From positions 1 through 64,000 of the forward strand of contig AP026542.1 in the NCBI GenBank assembly GCA_026075535.2: a stretch of 64,000 bases of DNA, written 5' to 3'. The translations under genes and the position numbers were made by a program. Positions 1 through 9,990 of the stretch are shown here, one piece after another (within the stretch, counting starts at the first letter, position 1; the number at the start of each line of letters is the position of its first letter). This DNA is from Tricholoma matsutake (taxonomy: Eukaryota > Basidiomycota > Agaricomycetes > Agaricales > Tricholomataceae). The notes under the pieces were generated by a model. That model did no database searches. It was not told where the DNA came from and saw only the letters and a list, made by a program, of their open reading frames with translations.

Positions 1-955
1 GAGAATATTCCTCATTCGTCAGACGCTTATGCCGCGTGTGCCGCTGACATCTGTTTTCCTGCAAGCTATCTTGAGGCAACATTTCCGCGCGACACAGGTT
101 ACGGCTACAGCGCTTCAATGGCATCTGGTGCTTTCCCACTCGAATCGGTTCAGCATGAATGGACTGACCAGCGGAGTGACTGGGAAACGATGCATCCCAA
201 ACAACACTACACGGCTGCTCCCACCGCCTGGACTCCTTTGCTCATGCTGCCCGTCAGTACACAGGAATTTAATTATCCTTCTCAGCAACATTTGATCGAC
301 TTGTCCTCAAACTCGTTGCTATGCGATGATACCCTGTCTCCGACGCTCCAACCATTTGACCTCATCACCCAGACCCCAAACTGGCAAACTGACGCACCTA
401 TTGTAAATGATCAGCTTCATGCCCTGGTACCCCGATATCCTTGTGTACCGGATGCGAGGTCATTAGATGCTTCCGTCGTCGCCCCGGCGAATCGAAGCCG
501 TCTCACCCAGGACTTGCAAAAGGCGAGGCATTCTAAATCCCATCCCTACATTGGCATCACAGCCACACCTCGCCCTTCGCGCATGTGCCTCAGTGCCCCA
601 CCCACTAAAAGACGTGCAAAAAAACCTACGCCACCGAAACCTGCACAGCCAAAACCCCCGTTGGCTTGCCTATTTTGCCGCACTCGCAAGATTGCATGCG
701 GCGCCCCACTAGCTGGGAGTGAGAAAAAAACATGCTCGTAAGTTTTCAGTACGCCTCTGGTTTGCACTGACACTCATTTTTCTTTACATCGTTACTGAAC
801 GTCTTTTACTGTCTAGTCAATGTGAAAAGCGTGGATTACATTGCTCATTCCCACTGGAAAGTTATCGAGGTGTGCGGAACAGGCAACCCCGGTCGAAGGC
901 TTGTAAGATCCCAGCCAAGGGAGTATCAAATAATTTCAATTCCGATGTGGATTAG
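1..955 (+). CDS. Zn(2)Cys(6) transcription factor, C-terminal part
   Basis: The reading frame is already open at base 1, so the start lies upstream of the window. Exon 1 runs to 737, an intron with GTAAGT donor and TCTAG acceptor covers 738-816 (79 nt), and exon 2 runs to the TAG at 953-955. Splicing joins a complete fungal zinc cluster across the intron: C-x2-C-x6-C-x11-C-x2-C-x6-C, with the last three cysteines in or after the junction (CSQCEKRGLHC). The cluster is C-terminal and preceded by a Lys/Pro-rich basic stretch, a layout seen in some basidiomycete regulators rather than the Gal4-type N-terminal placement. It is expected to be a nuclear DNA-binding regulator; targets are unknown. 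The domain call is strong, the N-terminal extent is not known. Confidence 0.85.
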
Positions 956-1331
956 TGTCTATTTTTTTTCTTGTCTGTATGCTCTGTTCCGAGTTCTCAG
1001 TATTGAGAGCTCGGTCTTATACCATCCTGACCACCCAAACGAATCAGTAAGCATCTATTCGTGCGGTGATTGCCGGTCTGAGTCTAAATTTACATTCGTG
1101 GCGGTGTTTCAAAACTGCACAGGTCCGTCCGGCTTTTTTGGTTGGCGTGGCAAGTGCGGGAAATATCCATTGTCGCGATAATGTAGATTTCCCACCATCC
1201 TCGTGCAAAAACAAATACAGGCGTGATGATGATGCTGTGCGAGTTTCCTCTCAATTGTGGCCTACCTACTAGTGATAGGGCTATTTACCAAAAAAGCAAG
1301 AAAACAACGACACTGCATTCAATTTGGATGT
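956..1331. other. Intergenic, convergent gene ends
   Basis: This stretch separates the ends of the plus-strand zinc-cluster gene and the minus-strand F-box gene. I see no conserved ORF, RNA gene or repeat in it; it presumably holds the two 3' UTRs. Confidence 0.5.
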
Positions 1332-3023
1332 CTAGCAATTGAAAAATGGGGCCATGTGGGGGGGTATAGAATCGAAGTAGTGGCGATCAGGGTGTGTATG
1401 GTTGTCGTATGTATGTACGTCAACATTGGGAAATTTAATACTAAGCCTTCTTTTTTCTTCCTCAAACGAAATCATGAGCATTTGTTGCGCAGGGTCATCC
1501 TGACTACCATCTGATTCGGCATAAGGTTCGTCATCGCCACGGCTGCTGTTTGTGCCGTATGTACCCGGGTCCTCCTCAAGACAGTGAACTAAGAACGATT
1601 GTGCAGATAATGGTTGTGTTGGTGACTGCGTTTTCGAGGTGAGCCATGCTGGAAAGATAACCCAGATGACCTCGAGAGCCGGCATCTGTATGTGGTCAAG
1701 AAATTCGCTGATGCCAATTTCGAATATGACGTATAGTTTTGTGAGTTCTGGCCATCGCATGTCTGATCTCACTGAATTTGTGTCAGGCAATCCATGCAAT
1801 GCAACCACAGCCTCCTTCACCTGAGGAAGATGGGTTATGATGTTGTGGTGGGTGCAGCAAAGGTCTGACCCCTGCAGAAATGAAGGAACGTCTAGTGGCA
1901 TGAAGGAGGGATGCGGGGTGGATATGACGATGTATTCGATGGTTAAAGGAAGCGCGCTGTCATGGAATGCGACGGAACGTGTGTCAGTGAGCAGCAAGTG
2001 TGCTACTCTCAAGTGGGATGCTTTGATGGTCAGGTTCGTATTACGATCGGGCGTGCCAGGTATTCCGACAATACATATGGAAAGATGGGTTACGTTGGGA
2101 AGGTCAAGATTCTCTGGAGTTTGATGTGACGTGCTCAGTCGAAGGTGTGTAAGCTGTTGCGAGGTGATGTGGAAGTTTGTGAATAACGAGTTGTTAGGGA
2201 ATGCCATTGTTCGAAGACTGCCATGTTCCCGAATCCCTGCTCCAACGAAGTTGAGCTCAAGCAGTTTAATGTTGAGTACATCCGGTACATGAACGTAACA
2301 GCTTGCGGATAATGAGAGCGACTCCAGCATTGGAGCTCGTAATACAAAACGGTTGATGTTTTGTCGGATTAAGGTAGGGTTTTGTGTGCTCAAGTTGCCC
2401 AAAGATATGTAGGCGCAGGTTATGCAGGGAAAGGGGGGAAGAATGAAAGCGTGATCAAATGGTGACGTGCAAGTGAGATATAAGGCGCGTATGGAACGAG
2501 AAAGCTTTTGAGTGTTTTTCAATGCACGAAAAATCATGTTGACACAAGAGGGATTTAAGGATGTGTAGCAGTGGTTCTCGAATATCAAGTCAAGAGTGAT
2601 GTCGAAAGGTGTGGGGTTGCAGATAGTGTCGATGTGGTTTGTGCGTCTGACAAACATTTTGCATGTCTCTAGAAAAGAAACGCTGTCGTCACTGTCATCC
2701 TCGCAAAATGTGGCAGCGAGGTCCCTGTAAGGAATTGGGCACGTCATGAGAATGTCGCGAAATTCAGTCAAAACATGTCGGATATTCAGCCACCAAGGAT
2801 AGAACTTTTGCGCATATAGTGAGGGGTCCGTCAGTTCTTCATGGACACGTATTAAGATGATCTTGTGCAACAGCTCGGCTGGCCAACATACTAAGGAACC
2901 ATGCTCGTCGGACATAACCAGTGGATGAAGGTTGCAAGAGTCAAGTTGAACAAGTAGTATACGATCCTCGATGCATATATTATATGGGGCGGCTTGGCTC
3001 ATATCAGTGACTGATGGGCTCAT
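1332..3023 (-). CDS. F-box / LRR-like protein
   Basis: Single uninterrupted 563-residue ORF. Residues about 46-65 (CWPAELLHKIILIRVHEEL) match the core of an F-box, the Skp1-binding motif of SCF ubiquitin ligases. The rest consists of loosely repeated hydrophobic segments (for example LESLSLSAS, LTHLRLSTS, VTHLSIC) spaced like the irregular leucine-rich repeats of basidiomycete F-box proteins, and the C-terminus is an acidic low-complexity tail (about residues 510-535). The ATG at 3021-3023 gives the longest form. Function is inferred: substrate adaptor of an SCF complex. It is paralogous to the broken copy at 4.8-6.3 kb, sharing the block with ALEVIWVIFPAW against LELEKIMLVYPEW. This is one of the few apparently intact single-copy-like genes here. 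Confidence 0.7.
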   Translation of the reverse strand: MSPSVTDMSQAAPYNICIEDRILLVQLDSCNLHPLVMSDEHGSLVCWPAELLHKIILIRVHEELTDPSLYAQKFYPWWLNIRHVLTEFRDILMTCPIPYRDLAATFCEDDSDDSVSFLETCKMFVRRTNHIDTICNPTPFDITLDLIFENHCYTSLNPSCVNMIFRALKNTQKLSRSIRALYLTCTSPFDHAFILPPFPCITCAYISLGNLSTQNPTLIRQNINRFVLRAPMLESLSLSASCYVHVPDVLNIKLLELNFVGAGIREHGSLRTMAFPNNSLFTNFHITSQQLTHLRLSTSHQTPENLDLPNVTHLSICIVGIPGTPDRNTNLTIKASHLRVAHLLLTDTRSVAFHDSALPLTIEYIVISTPHPSFMPLDVPSFLQGSDLCCTHHNIITHLPQVKEAVVALHGLPDTNSVRSDMRWPELTKLYVIFEIGISEFLDHIQMPALEVIWVIFPAWLTSKTQSPTQPLSAQSFLVHCLEEDPGTYGTNSSRGDDEPYAESDGSQDDPAQQMLMISFEEEKRRLSIKFPNVDVHTYDNHTHPDRHYFDSIPPHMAPFFNC

Positions 3024-3198
3024 CGGTTATCATCTTCGTCGAATCATCCGCAAGCTCTTCGAAGTTAGCCGCAGACGGCAGCAGTTGGTTGTGTTAACAC
3101 CGCCGTGTACCTGTCACACTACTGCTGTTGCATAATCGTAGCCTTGGCTCTGTTGGCAGTAGCTTTCAGTCCGTGTTCATGTACTTTGGCTATACATA

Positions 3199-3378
3199 AC
3201 ACAAGGCTGGCCTTGTGCTCATAATTCCTCCTTTCTGAAATATAGTTAGAAATTCTTTGTGAAATATTATATTTGAGACTAAATTTCTGTTTGTAGAAAT
3301 TTAGTCTCAAATATAATATTTCACAAAGAATTTCTAACTATATTTCAGAAAGGAGAAATTATGAGGCTGGCCTTGTGT
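3199..3378. repeat. Fold-back (snap-back) repeat
   Basis: An almost perfect inverted repeat: arms 3220-3288 and 3295-3363 (69 bp, one mismatch seen) around a 6-nt loop GTTTGT. The outer ends (ACACAAGG at 3199-3206 against CCTTGTGT at 3371-3378) extend the pairing with an interruption. The arms are AT-rich. It resembles a fold-back type MITE or an inverted duplication; no target-site duplication was recognised. Confidence 0.8.
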
Positions 3379-3490
3379 AAGTAGGGTATGTTCTTGGAAA
3401 TATGTATCAGTCAAACAGAAAAGGATCAATAAGTACTAGTATGCGAAATATTCGTAACCGTGGGTATAAGAAAATGCCAGGTGTTTCTGA

Positions 3491-4629
3491 AGCTCCCCTT
3501 GCTCAACCCCTCCCCTGAAAAGTCAGGTGACTTACACATAATTACATGAAGTGAAAACAAGTGCATGTCGATTCTTGAAGGCACTGAGTCACTGACATTG
3601 AATATCTATTATTTAACTACCAGTATCTTACTCCCCCTCAAGGGGCACTCTCAATATGAAAGAAATAGAAATATATTATGAGGGCATAACTCATAAAAAA
3701 ATAAGCCCCTCAATCCACCTTATGAGCAGGGCTTGTAGCGGTGGTGTTGGGGCTTCCTCCTTGGGATCACTCAGATCAAAAAACCCCAAAAGGATGTTAG
3801 TAATTGAAAACAACAAGAAAAAAATCCTACCCCCCCATGCAGCAATGGGTGAGGTGTCCCCTCTCCTCCTTGTGGCTCCCCACTGGCCCTTCCCCTGCTG
3901 CCCCTTGTTTGCTGTTGTGCATGGTGTTCGCATCCCCGCATCCATAGTGTGGTGGTGTTTATTGTCATCCCTCATTGCCGTGAGCACCCGCAATCCCCCA
4001 TGTGAGCAGTTGCTTGCAGTGGCAGGAGCAGGTGCTGGGTTGGCACTGTCATTCCCTTGTCCTTGTCCTTGTTGTCCACGTGTTGCTGTCCCTGTTTTGT
4101 CAGGGTCCCTGTCCTCGAGTCCTCCCTGTCCATGTTGTCGCCTGGTCCTGTTGTCATAATCCCTTCCCATTATTGTCCCCCTCCTCCTAGCCCCCTGGTT
4201 TGTCATTGAGCACCCACAAACTTGCAAGCTGTGGCTCACAGTGCTGGGGTGCGGGCGCTGAGTTGTCCATCGCCGTTGTGGGGACCTGGGCCTTGTTGTT
4301 GTTGTCATAGGCTAGTTATCCATTGTTGTGGTTGGGCATGGGGCCGTCACTGTAACATGTGTATAACCTAAAACTAATGAAAACAGTTAGTTGGTTGAAA
4401 GAAACATCATGAAACATACCTAGGGCGCAAACAAATCACTTGGGCCCATTTTGGGTGCAATGGCTCATCTCAGGCTGCTGCTCTCAGTTGTCATTTTCCG
4501 GCGTGATCACGCAGTGTGTTGAAGATGTTCTGTTTGGTCAGGCATCAAAATTCAACCAAGTTTGTCAGCATTTCCATTTTTGGAAGGTCACCTGACATTT
4601 CAGGGGAGGGGTTGAGCTGGGTGAGCTCA
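3491..4629. mobile_element. TIR-bounded non-autonomous element (locus A)
   Basis: Imperfect terminal inverted repeats of about 42 bp, 3491-3532 and 4587-4629, share the core GCTCAACCCCTCCCCTGAAA (right arm read on the minus strand) followed by GTCAGGTGAC. Both sides are flanked by TTTCTGA (3484-3490 and 4630-4636), a plausible 7-8 bp target-site duplication. The inside is GC-rich low-complexity sequence without a convincing gene and holds module A. It sits just downstream of the broken F-box paralog. The superfamily is not assigned; the duplication length would fit hAT-like elements. Confidence 0.6.
3700..4480 (-). repeat. Composite GC-rich module, copy A
   Basis: Read on the minus strand: a degenerate GGGCCCAA...GGGC hairpin near 4421-4448, then an intron-like segment 4368-4419 (52 nt; GTATGT donor, CCAACTAACTG branch region, TTTTAG acceptor) followed by GTTATAC, then GC-rich sequence with the palindromic core GCAAGCAACTGCTCAC near 4008-4030. 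The same order of parts recurs at 39-40, 48.7-49.5 and 60.3-60.8 kb. ORFs through it on both strands are low-complexity and not conserved between copies, so I do not call a gene. Confidence 0.6.
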
Positions 4630-4816
4630 TTTCTGATGTTGCGGTTGGTATTCCAAGAAGGATCTAGCTCAGTCATCTGTGTATGTGCACCCTTTTGAGG
4701 ATGTCAAAGTAATCTCTGTCAGGCCAGTCGAAGGTGTGACAGTTTGTTATCTGGATGTGTGGGAAATATGTGCTCAGCTTTCTGCATTCAAGCTTGTAAT
4801 GTCCAATTATCATCTC

Positions 4817-6268
4817 TCATGTAATGAAATTCATGCCTGGTGCCATAGCCCATGACATGCCAGTGCTCTGTTCTGACTCTTCATCGCTGGTTGCTGTTCG
4901 CTCATCCTCACTGTCACCCCATGAAGTCTCTTTCATTTGCCACTCTGGGTATACAAGCATTATCTTTTCCAGTTCCAGCATGCTGATGTGAGCAACTAGG
5001 TCTGCAATCCTGATATCCATGGCCAGTGCGAGCCTTTTGACTTTGCTCCACTGTACGTTGTCAGGAGGCATGATGGCATTGTGTATTCCATGCATGCCAA
5101 GTGTGACCTGTTCAAGCAGTGGGAATTTAACGATGAAGTTGTTTTGTGTCCACCTTGAGTCTACCATCATCATTTTCATTTTGTAGCAAGGCGTGCATAC
5201 TGTGAGCTGTTTCACATTTGCTGTAAAAGAGCTTCCTGTGAAGTTGATGATCCATGTATCACAGATGAACAGCGTGCCACACTCTAACTTTGGTGCATCA
5301 TGCCTTATCACAGTTGAAGCTTGTGGTATGTTGTATGGAATGGTTATGCGCAGTGTCAATGTGGTCACATTTGCAAAATGGAGGCGGTCAACATTGCCAA
5401 GCCAGGATATTTTGATGAACAGGTCAAGGTGCATCAATCCCTCTGCTACATTGTTGAAATCATCAAACAATGACTTTGGGCATAGGAGTGTGCCTTGGAG
5501 ACACCATTTTGTACTGTGAGGGCTTCCATCCATCCAGCATCCCCTGAGACATCCTACTGACAGGAAATTTATCATCAAGTTCTTCAGTTGTTCAGGGTCT
5601 TTGACCCATATGGTTGTTGTGTCGCTGGGATACATGGATAATGTTTGCAGCTTGGGAGTGCGTACAATGAATGTTGTGTCCCCATTGCTATTTGGGTGCT
5701 TGCAATGGGTAAAAACAGGGTGCAATGGGTAAAAACGGGGTGCAATGGGTAAAAATGGGGTGCAATGAACTTTTGAAATCGTCTAGTCCCAGGTGTAACT
5801 GAGTCAAAGATGGAAATATGGGTAGGTTGATTGTGTGAGTGAAATCGGATGCGAGTTTGATGTTCAAAGATACGAGGGATTCACCCAGGTGTGCCTGTTT
5901 TAGACCGCTGAACACAGATTGTATGTTTTCCATAGATATCGCCAAACATCATGTGAATTTCATCAACAGATATATGGGAAATGGTGTTGCAGTAAGCAAA
6001 TAGTTTATGTGTTTTGCCCATGTCCTAAACACAGCAGAGTCTGTCCTGAAATGTGTAGGGTGACTGTTCTGCACTGATCTTTCAAAGTCGATGCTGAACT
6101 GTTGATAGGGGTTGACATTGTTCATTGTCTGCAGGAGATCATGCCAAAGTGGGTGTGTCAAATAGACAGCCAGTCCTTATGGACTGCTTGGTCTTCTCCC
6201 TCCGGCTCGGGCCTGTCATCAAGAGCATTGTGGATAATCTTTAGGACTAGCTCTGTTGGGAGCAACAT
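4817..6268 (-). pseudogene. F-box / LRR-like paralog, disrupted
   Basis: The minus strand encodes an F-box start (HPMLLPTELVLKIIHNAL, from the ATG at 6266-6268), an N-terminal segment (6161-5949), a middle segment (5945-5688) and a 302-residue C-terminal segment (5725-4817) that aligns with the C-terminal half of the intact gene at 1332-3023. The pieces lie in different frames: a stop or shift at about 6160, a stop and frameshift at 5949-5952, and a 20-bp tandem repeat at 5701-5770 inside the coding region. It is therefore read as a decayed paralog, although unusual introns cannot be fully excluded. Confidence 0.65.
5701..5770. repeat. 20-bp tandem repeat
   Basis: Three full copies plus a partial fourth of TGCAATGGGTAAAAACRGGG, lying inside the F-box pseudogene and breaking its frame. 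Confidence 0.85.
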
Positions 6269-6326
6269 TGGGTGTTGGATGCCTGTGGCCTTGAACTACT
6301 GTGTATTGCACGTTCAAGTTCTTTAA

Positions 6327-7249
6327 AGTCATGTTTGTTCAAATTTGGGGGTGACAGCCACTGCTTCTTTTACATGCCAGCATCTGTTACATCTGCGGCA
6401 TTGAAAACATCTTCTTTACTCCAACTATGACTATGGCTTTATTTTACAGTCTTGTGCATTTTCCCATTCACTCTTCTCACTGCCAAACACCACCCATTGG
6501 CGATATCTGACAGGCTAATGGCTCCCAAGTACTGCTGTTTTGGTCTTATCTGATTTCTGATTTTTTATTATTCTGTGCTTTTGTTGCAGAACTCTTAAGC
6601 ACAAGATGTCCAGCTCTGAGTTTCCTGACAATAGCAGGTGGCTTTTCCAAGTTGTCATCTGTCTCCTCGCTGATGCCTCCTTCAATTATCAGTAAACATT
6701 ACCAACCTGTACAAAAGTCTGCCATATCTTTGTCCGTTATTGTGAATGACTGGTATCCAAAGCTGTGCGCACATTTTACCCTATTGAACTTTGTTCTGCA
6801 AGTTCATTTTTGTACACACAGAGCTTGTCGTGCCTTGTCGTCTGTAGATGTGTCTTATCCAAGTTCACGGGATATGTATGTTGTCTTGGTTTCTGTATTT
6901 CTCAGACTCATCACGAATGCAACTCAGAACCCTGTACTCCGATTCCCCTGCTCACCATGGGACCTTACATGAATTGAGCTCAGACATTGATCTACCTGAT
7001 GTTGCAATGTAGGTTCTAACCTGATCTCTGCTTCTTCACCATATTTTCTAAAATGCACATCTTAGCATTCTCGCACAAACCCCTGGCCGAACCAGGAGTC
7101 TGTCCTTGATCCTTACCTGGGCCTCGCGTGAGTCGAGTTTGGATCTGGATATACCCAAGCTTTCAAGGTACATCTTGTCCTTTTATTCGTTGTGTTGCTG
7201 TATTGACTGGGGAGTGATTGATAGCAAGTTTGAGCATTCCCCAATTCAT
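6327..7249. other. T-rich sequence without recognisable gene
   Basis: Only short ORFs with no recognisable domain. Several stretches look like exon scraps separated by GT...AG segments, but no continuous protein can be built. Confidence 0.4.
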
Positions 7250-7524
7250 ATGGCTAATGTTTCAAAAAAAGAGCGAGGTTCATCATCAAGGTGTGTTGTG
7301 TATAAGGCTACACTTGTTGATGTGGTTAATCTGGCCATCAGGTTTCTTGTGCAAGACCCTGCCTACGAAGTCACCCCAAAAAAATTGAAGCACGTGGCAT
7401 CTACTTCTTGGTGTGTTATTTGTTTCTTGTCTTTCCTTCTGGCTGTTTTCCCTGATTCATGTGCAGTATGGACACTCCAAAGGGTCCTGGAAAAGTCAAT
7501 TCAAAGTATTTGCACACACCGTAA
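7250..7524 (+). CDS. Small spliced ORF candidate (56 aa)
   Basis: Three exons can be joined in one frame: 7250-7290, 7342-7410 and 7467-7524, separated by GT-AG introns of 51 and 56 nt. The product is Lys-rich, beginning MANVSKKERGSS and ending near KGPGKVNSKYLHTP before TAA (7522-7524). I recognise no family. The phases agree at both junctions, but the gene is small and lies in decayed sequence, so it may be a fragment of a larger lost gene. Confidence 0.25.
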
Positions 7525-8212
7525 TACAACAGTAGATGTAAGGAGGCCTTGCTCATAGACCGACTTTGTGTGGTTCATGTAATCATTGCTAAATACTAGT
7601 ATAAGTAGTCACCATTGCCTTGCTATAGCAAAGTCACCCAATATTGGCACAATTTGAAATTTGTCCTATACATTTCATGTCTTATGTAATAACAGCACAA
7701 ACAGTAATCAGATCACTTGTTGCATTTGTCGACCTGCATCCCAGTGTCTCCCTTGCTGGCTTCCATGTATTCTCCATACCCAACTCGTCACTTCAATGTC
7801 TTGGGTTGGGTTTGTTCAGGCTCGCACATCCTTTTCTTTGTAGCATCCTGTCATATCTCAGTTTGGTTTACATGTTTGTAAGCACCTTCTCTTACCTGGC
7901 TAAAAGTTGTGTTCAATAGCGCAATAGACTGCAACACCACCATCATCTTGTTTTTACCTTCTTTCAATGGTACAGTGATGAACAACACTTGTATCTCAAC
8001 AATGTCTCCAATTCAAAAAACATGCGGGCTTGCTGTTTCAACCCTTTGATTAATTCGAGTCAGTGTGTTGGGACTGGGATGCCTCTGTTTGTAAGTGCTG
8101 TCATCACCTTTGTTTGCCTATCTTATCCCCGTGTACTCGGTAGTACAGAAGCTTGTTATCTTCACCATACACAAAGTTTGGCTTGGCCAAGCTTTCCAAT
8201 ATTCCGTGAGGG

Positions 8213-8352
8213 TCTATGGATAGCGGAATTGGTAAAGATATCTATGGATAGCAGAATTGGTAAAGATATCTATGGATAGCAGAATTGGTAAAGATATCTA
8301 TGGATAGTGGAATTGGTAAAGATATCTATGGATAGCGGAATTGGTAAAGATA
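8213..8352. repeat. 28-bp minisatellite, five copies
   Basis: Five head-to-tail copies of a 28-bp unit beginning TCTATGGATAGCRGAATTGG and ending TAAAGATA; they differ at one or two positions. The unit length is not a multiple of three. Confidence 0.95.
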
Positions 8353-9990
8353 CCATTTCAGGTGTGTCCTGTTTAGAAGTAAGGTATCGGTTTGATGCTT
8401 TGATGCCCTTGCATTGCTCTTTCGAGGTTGAGGCCAGCGCCCAACTTTCAAGTGATCCTTCCTGCACATTGTGGTCAAAGAAACCATAAATCTCTTGTGC
8501 GGCATCCAGTGCATCTTCAAATGTGGGTGTCCCATGGCCAACCAATGTCACACCTTGTCGAAGGTAGCGTGCTTGAGATGGGTTTTTTACCTTAAGTTTG
8601 TTAACTGTCTGCAATGCATGTTCTTAGCTTTCGCCTTACCTTTTCAGTCACCAGGGGCAGGTCCTTCTCAGATAGTATACCCTGGATGGTGAACACGGCT
8701 TCTTCGGCTACATTGTCTGCCTTTCCAATTTGTACCAGCCTCAACATCTGTGGTCCCTCAAACACTTTGACTCTATACTTCGTATGCCACTTGGGATCCT
8801 GACCTGTCATGGTCTTGTGTCACTTTTGCCAGTGTATACCAATGTCGAATGTACACTTACTTTTGCTGTTTTTGCCAGATGCCGATCTACAACTTCCCTG
8901 TTCTCAGAGGCACTTTTCTCCAAGACTTCAGCTGAAGCACATGTAAGCTTTAGGTGTTACATTCCTCATTGTCATGCGCCGAGACTTACCAGCCCCTGCC
9001 ATGTCATAGAATTGATCCATCTTGTTTCTTCTGGATGGTATATGAAGTAGAGGTGTGTTTCTCGATCTGATTGGGCGTTCAAAGCTGCTGATACTTATTA
9101 ATAGGCACTACTATATATCCTGTACTATTTGGTGCATATTTTCCATGTCCCTTAATGTGTTTGCATTAGCCTGCTAGCTTTCAATTGCTCTTTGCTGCAC
9201 AATATCTATTTTGACGATGCTTTTGATTTGATCAGATTATTTTGCCTTGATTGGTGTACCAACTAACTTTATTGTGCTTTGCTGCACTGGCAGGATGTTT
9301 CTGCTTGGTCTGCTCCTTGCTCAAAGGTGCCTTTTCTAGCATGCTGATGTCTTCTTCACCTCAGTTTTACTTTCGAGAAAACCTTCTGCAAAGCATCTGC
9401 ACTGTTTACAGCCCACCAGAGTCCCGACTTCTTTTTGCCTAAACAAATTGTCACCCTTTGACTAGTCTCAGAGATTTTGGAATCTTCGCTGGCATTTGGT
9501 GTTCTGTGTGTTCCCAACAACTCCAAGTATTCCTTTGTTTGACCGCAGCTTTATCAAAGCCCTGGGCCCTCATCTCCTTGGTATCGGATCTGCCATTGGA
9601 AGGCATGGAGCATGTTCATTTCCTATTGTGCTGAACTCATCTGACCATGTGAGCCCTTGTCATCTCCTATCAGTCTCTTAAAACCTTTGCTGATCCTCTC
9701 GGTCCTACACTCTCTTGATCCTGTCTCACCTTCATGTCTGTCCATCATCCTCTCTCAAAAATATGTCTGACCTTGCCTGGTTTGTGCTTTATGGATTATT
9801 TTTTAAATGGCTGTGATAAATTTTTTTTTTTCCTTTGTAGTATGGTGAATGCTGCAATGCATGATGCACAGTATGTGGTACAATACAGTTTGTTTGTTGC
9901 CTGGTCTATTCATCATGCTTTTTGTAGGACTAGCTCCAGATCGAGGTGCTTACTTATATATCTATCCTGGATCTGGTCTGTATATGGTCT
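8353..9990. other. No supported gene
   Basis: T-rich stretch with short ORFs only. I see no domain, RNA gene or clear repeat. Confidence 0.4.

Noticed and set aside
1639..2124. Plus-strand ORFs inside 1332-3023
   Set aside because: They are antisense shadows of the F-box/LRR-like gene.
3656..4308. Overlapping 167- and 205-residue ORFs on opposite strands
   Set aside because: Both are products of GC-rich low-complexity sequence in module A; neither frame is kept in the other module copies and no domain is visible.
8213..8352. Regularly spaced 28-bp repeats as a CRISPR array
   Set aside because: The units are contiguous with no spacers and the genome is eukaryotic; it is a minisatellite.
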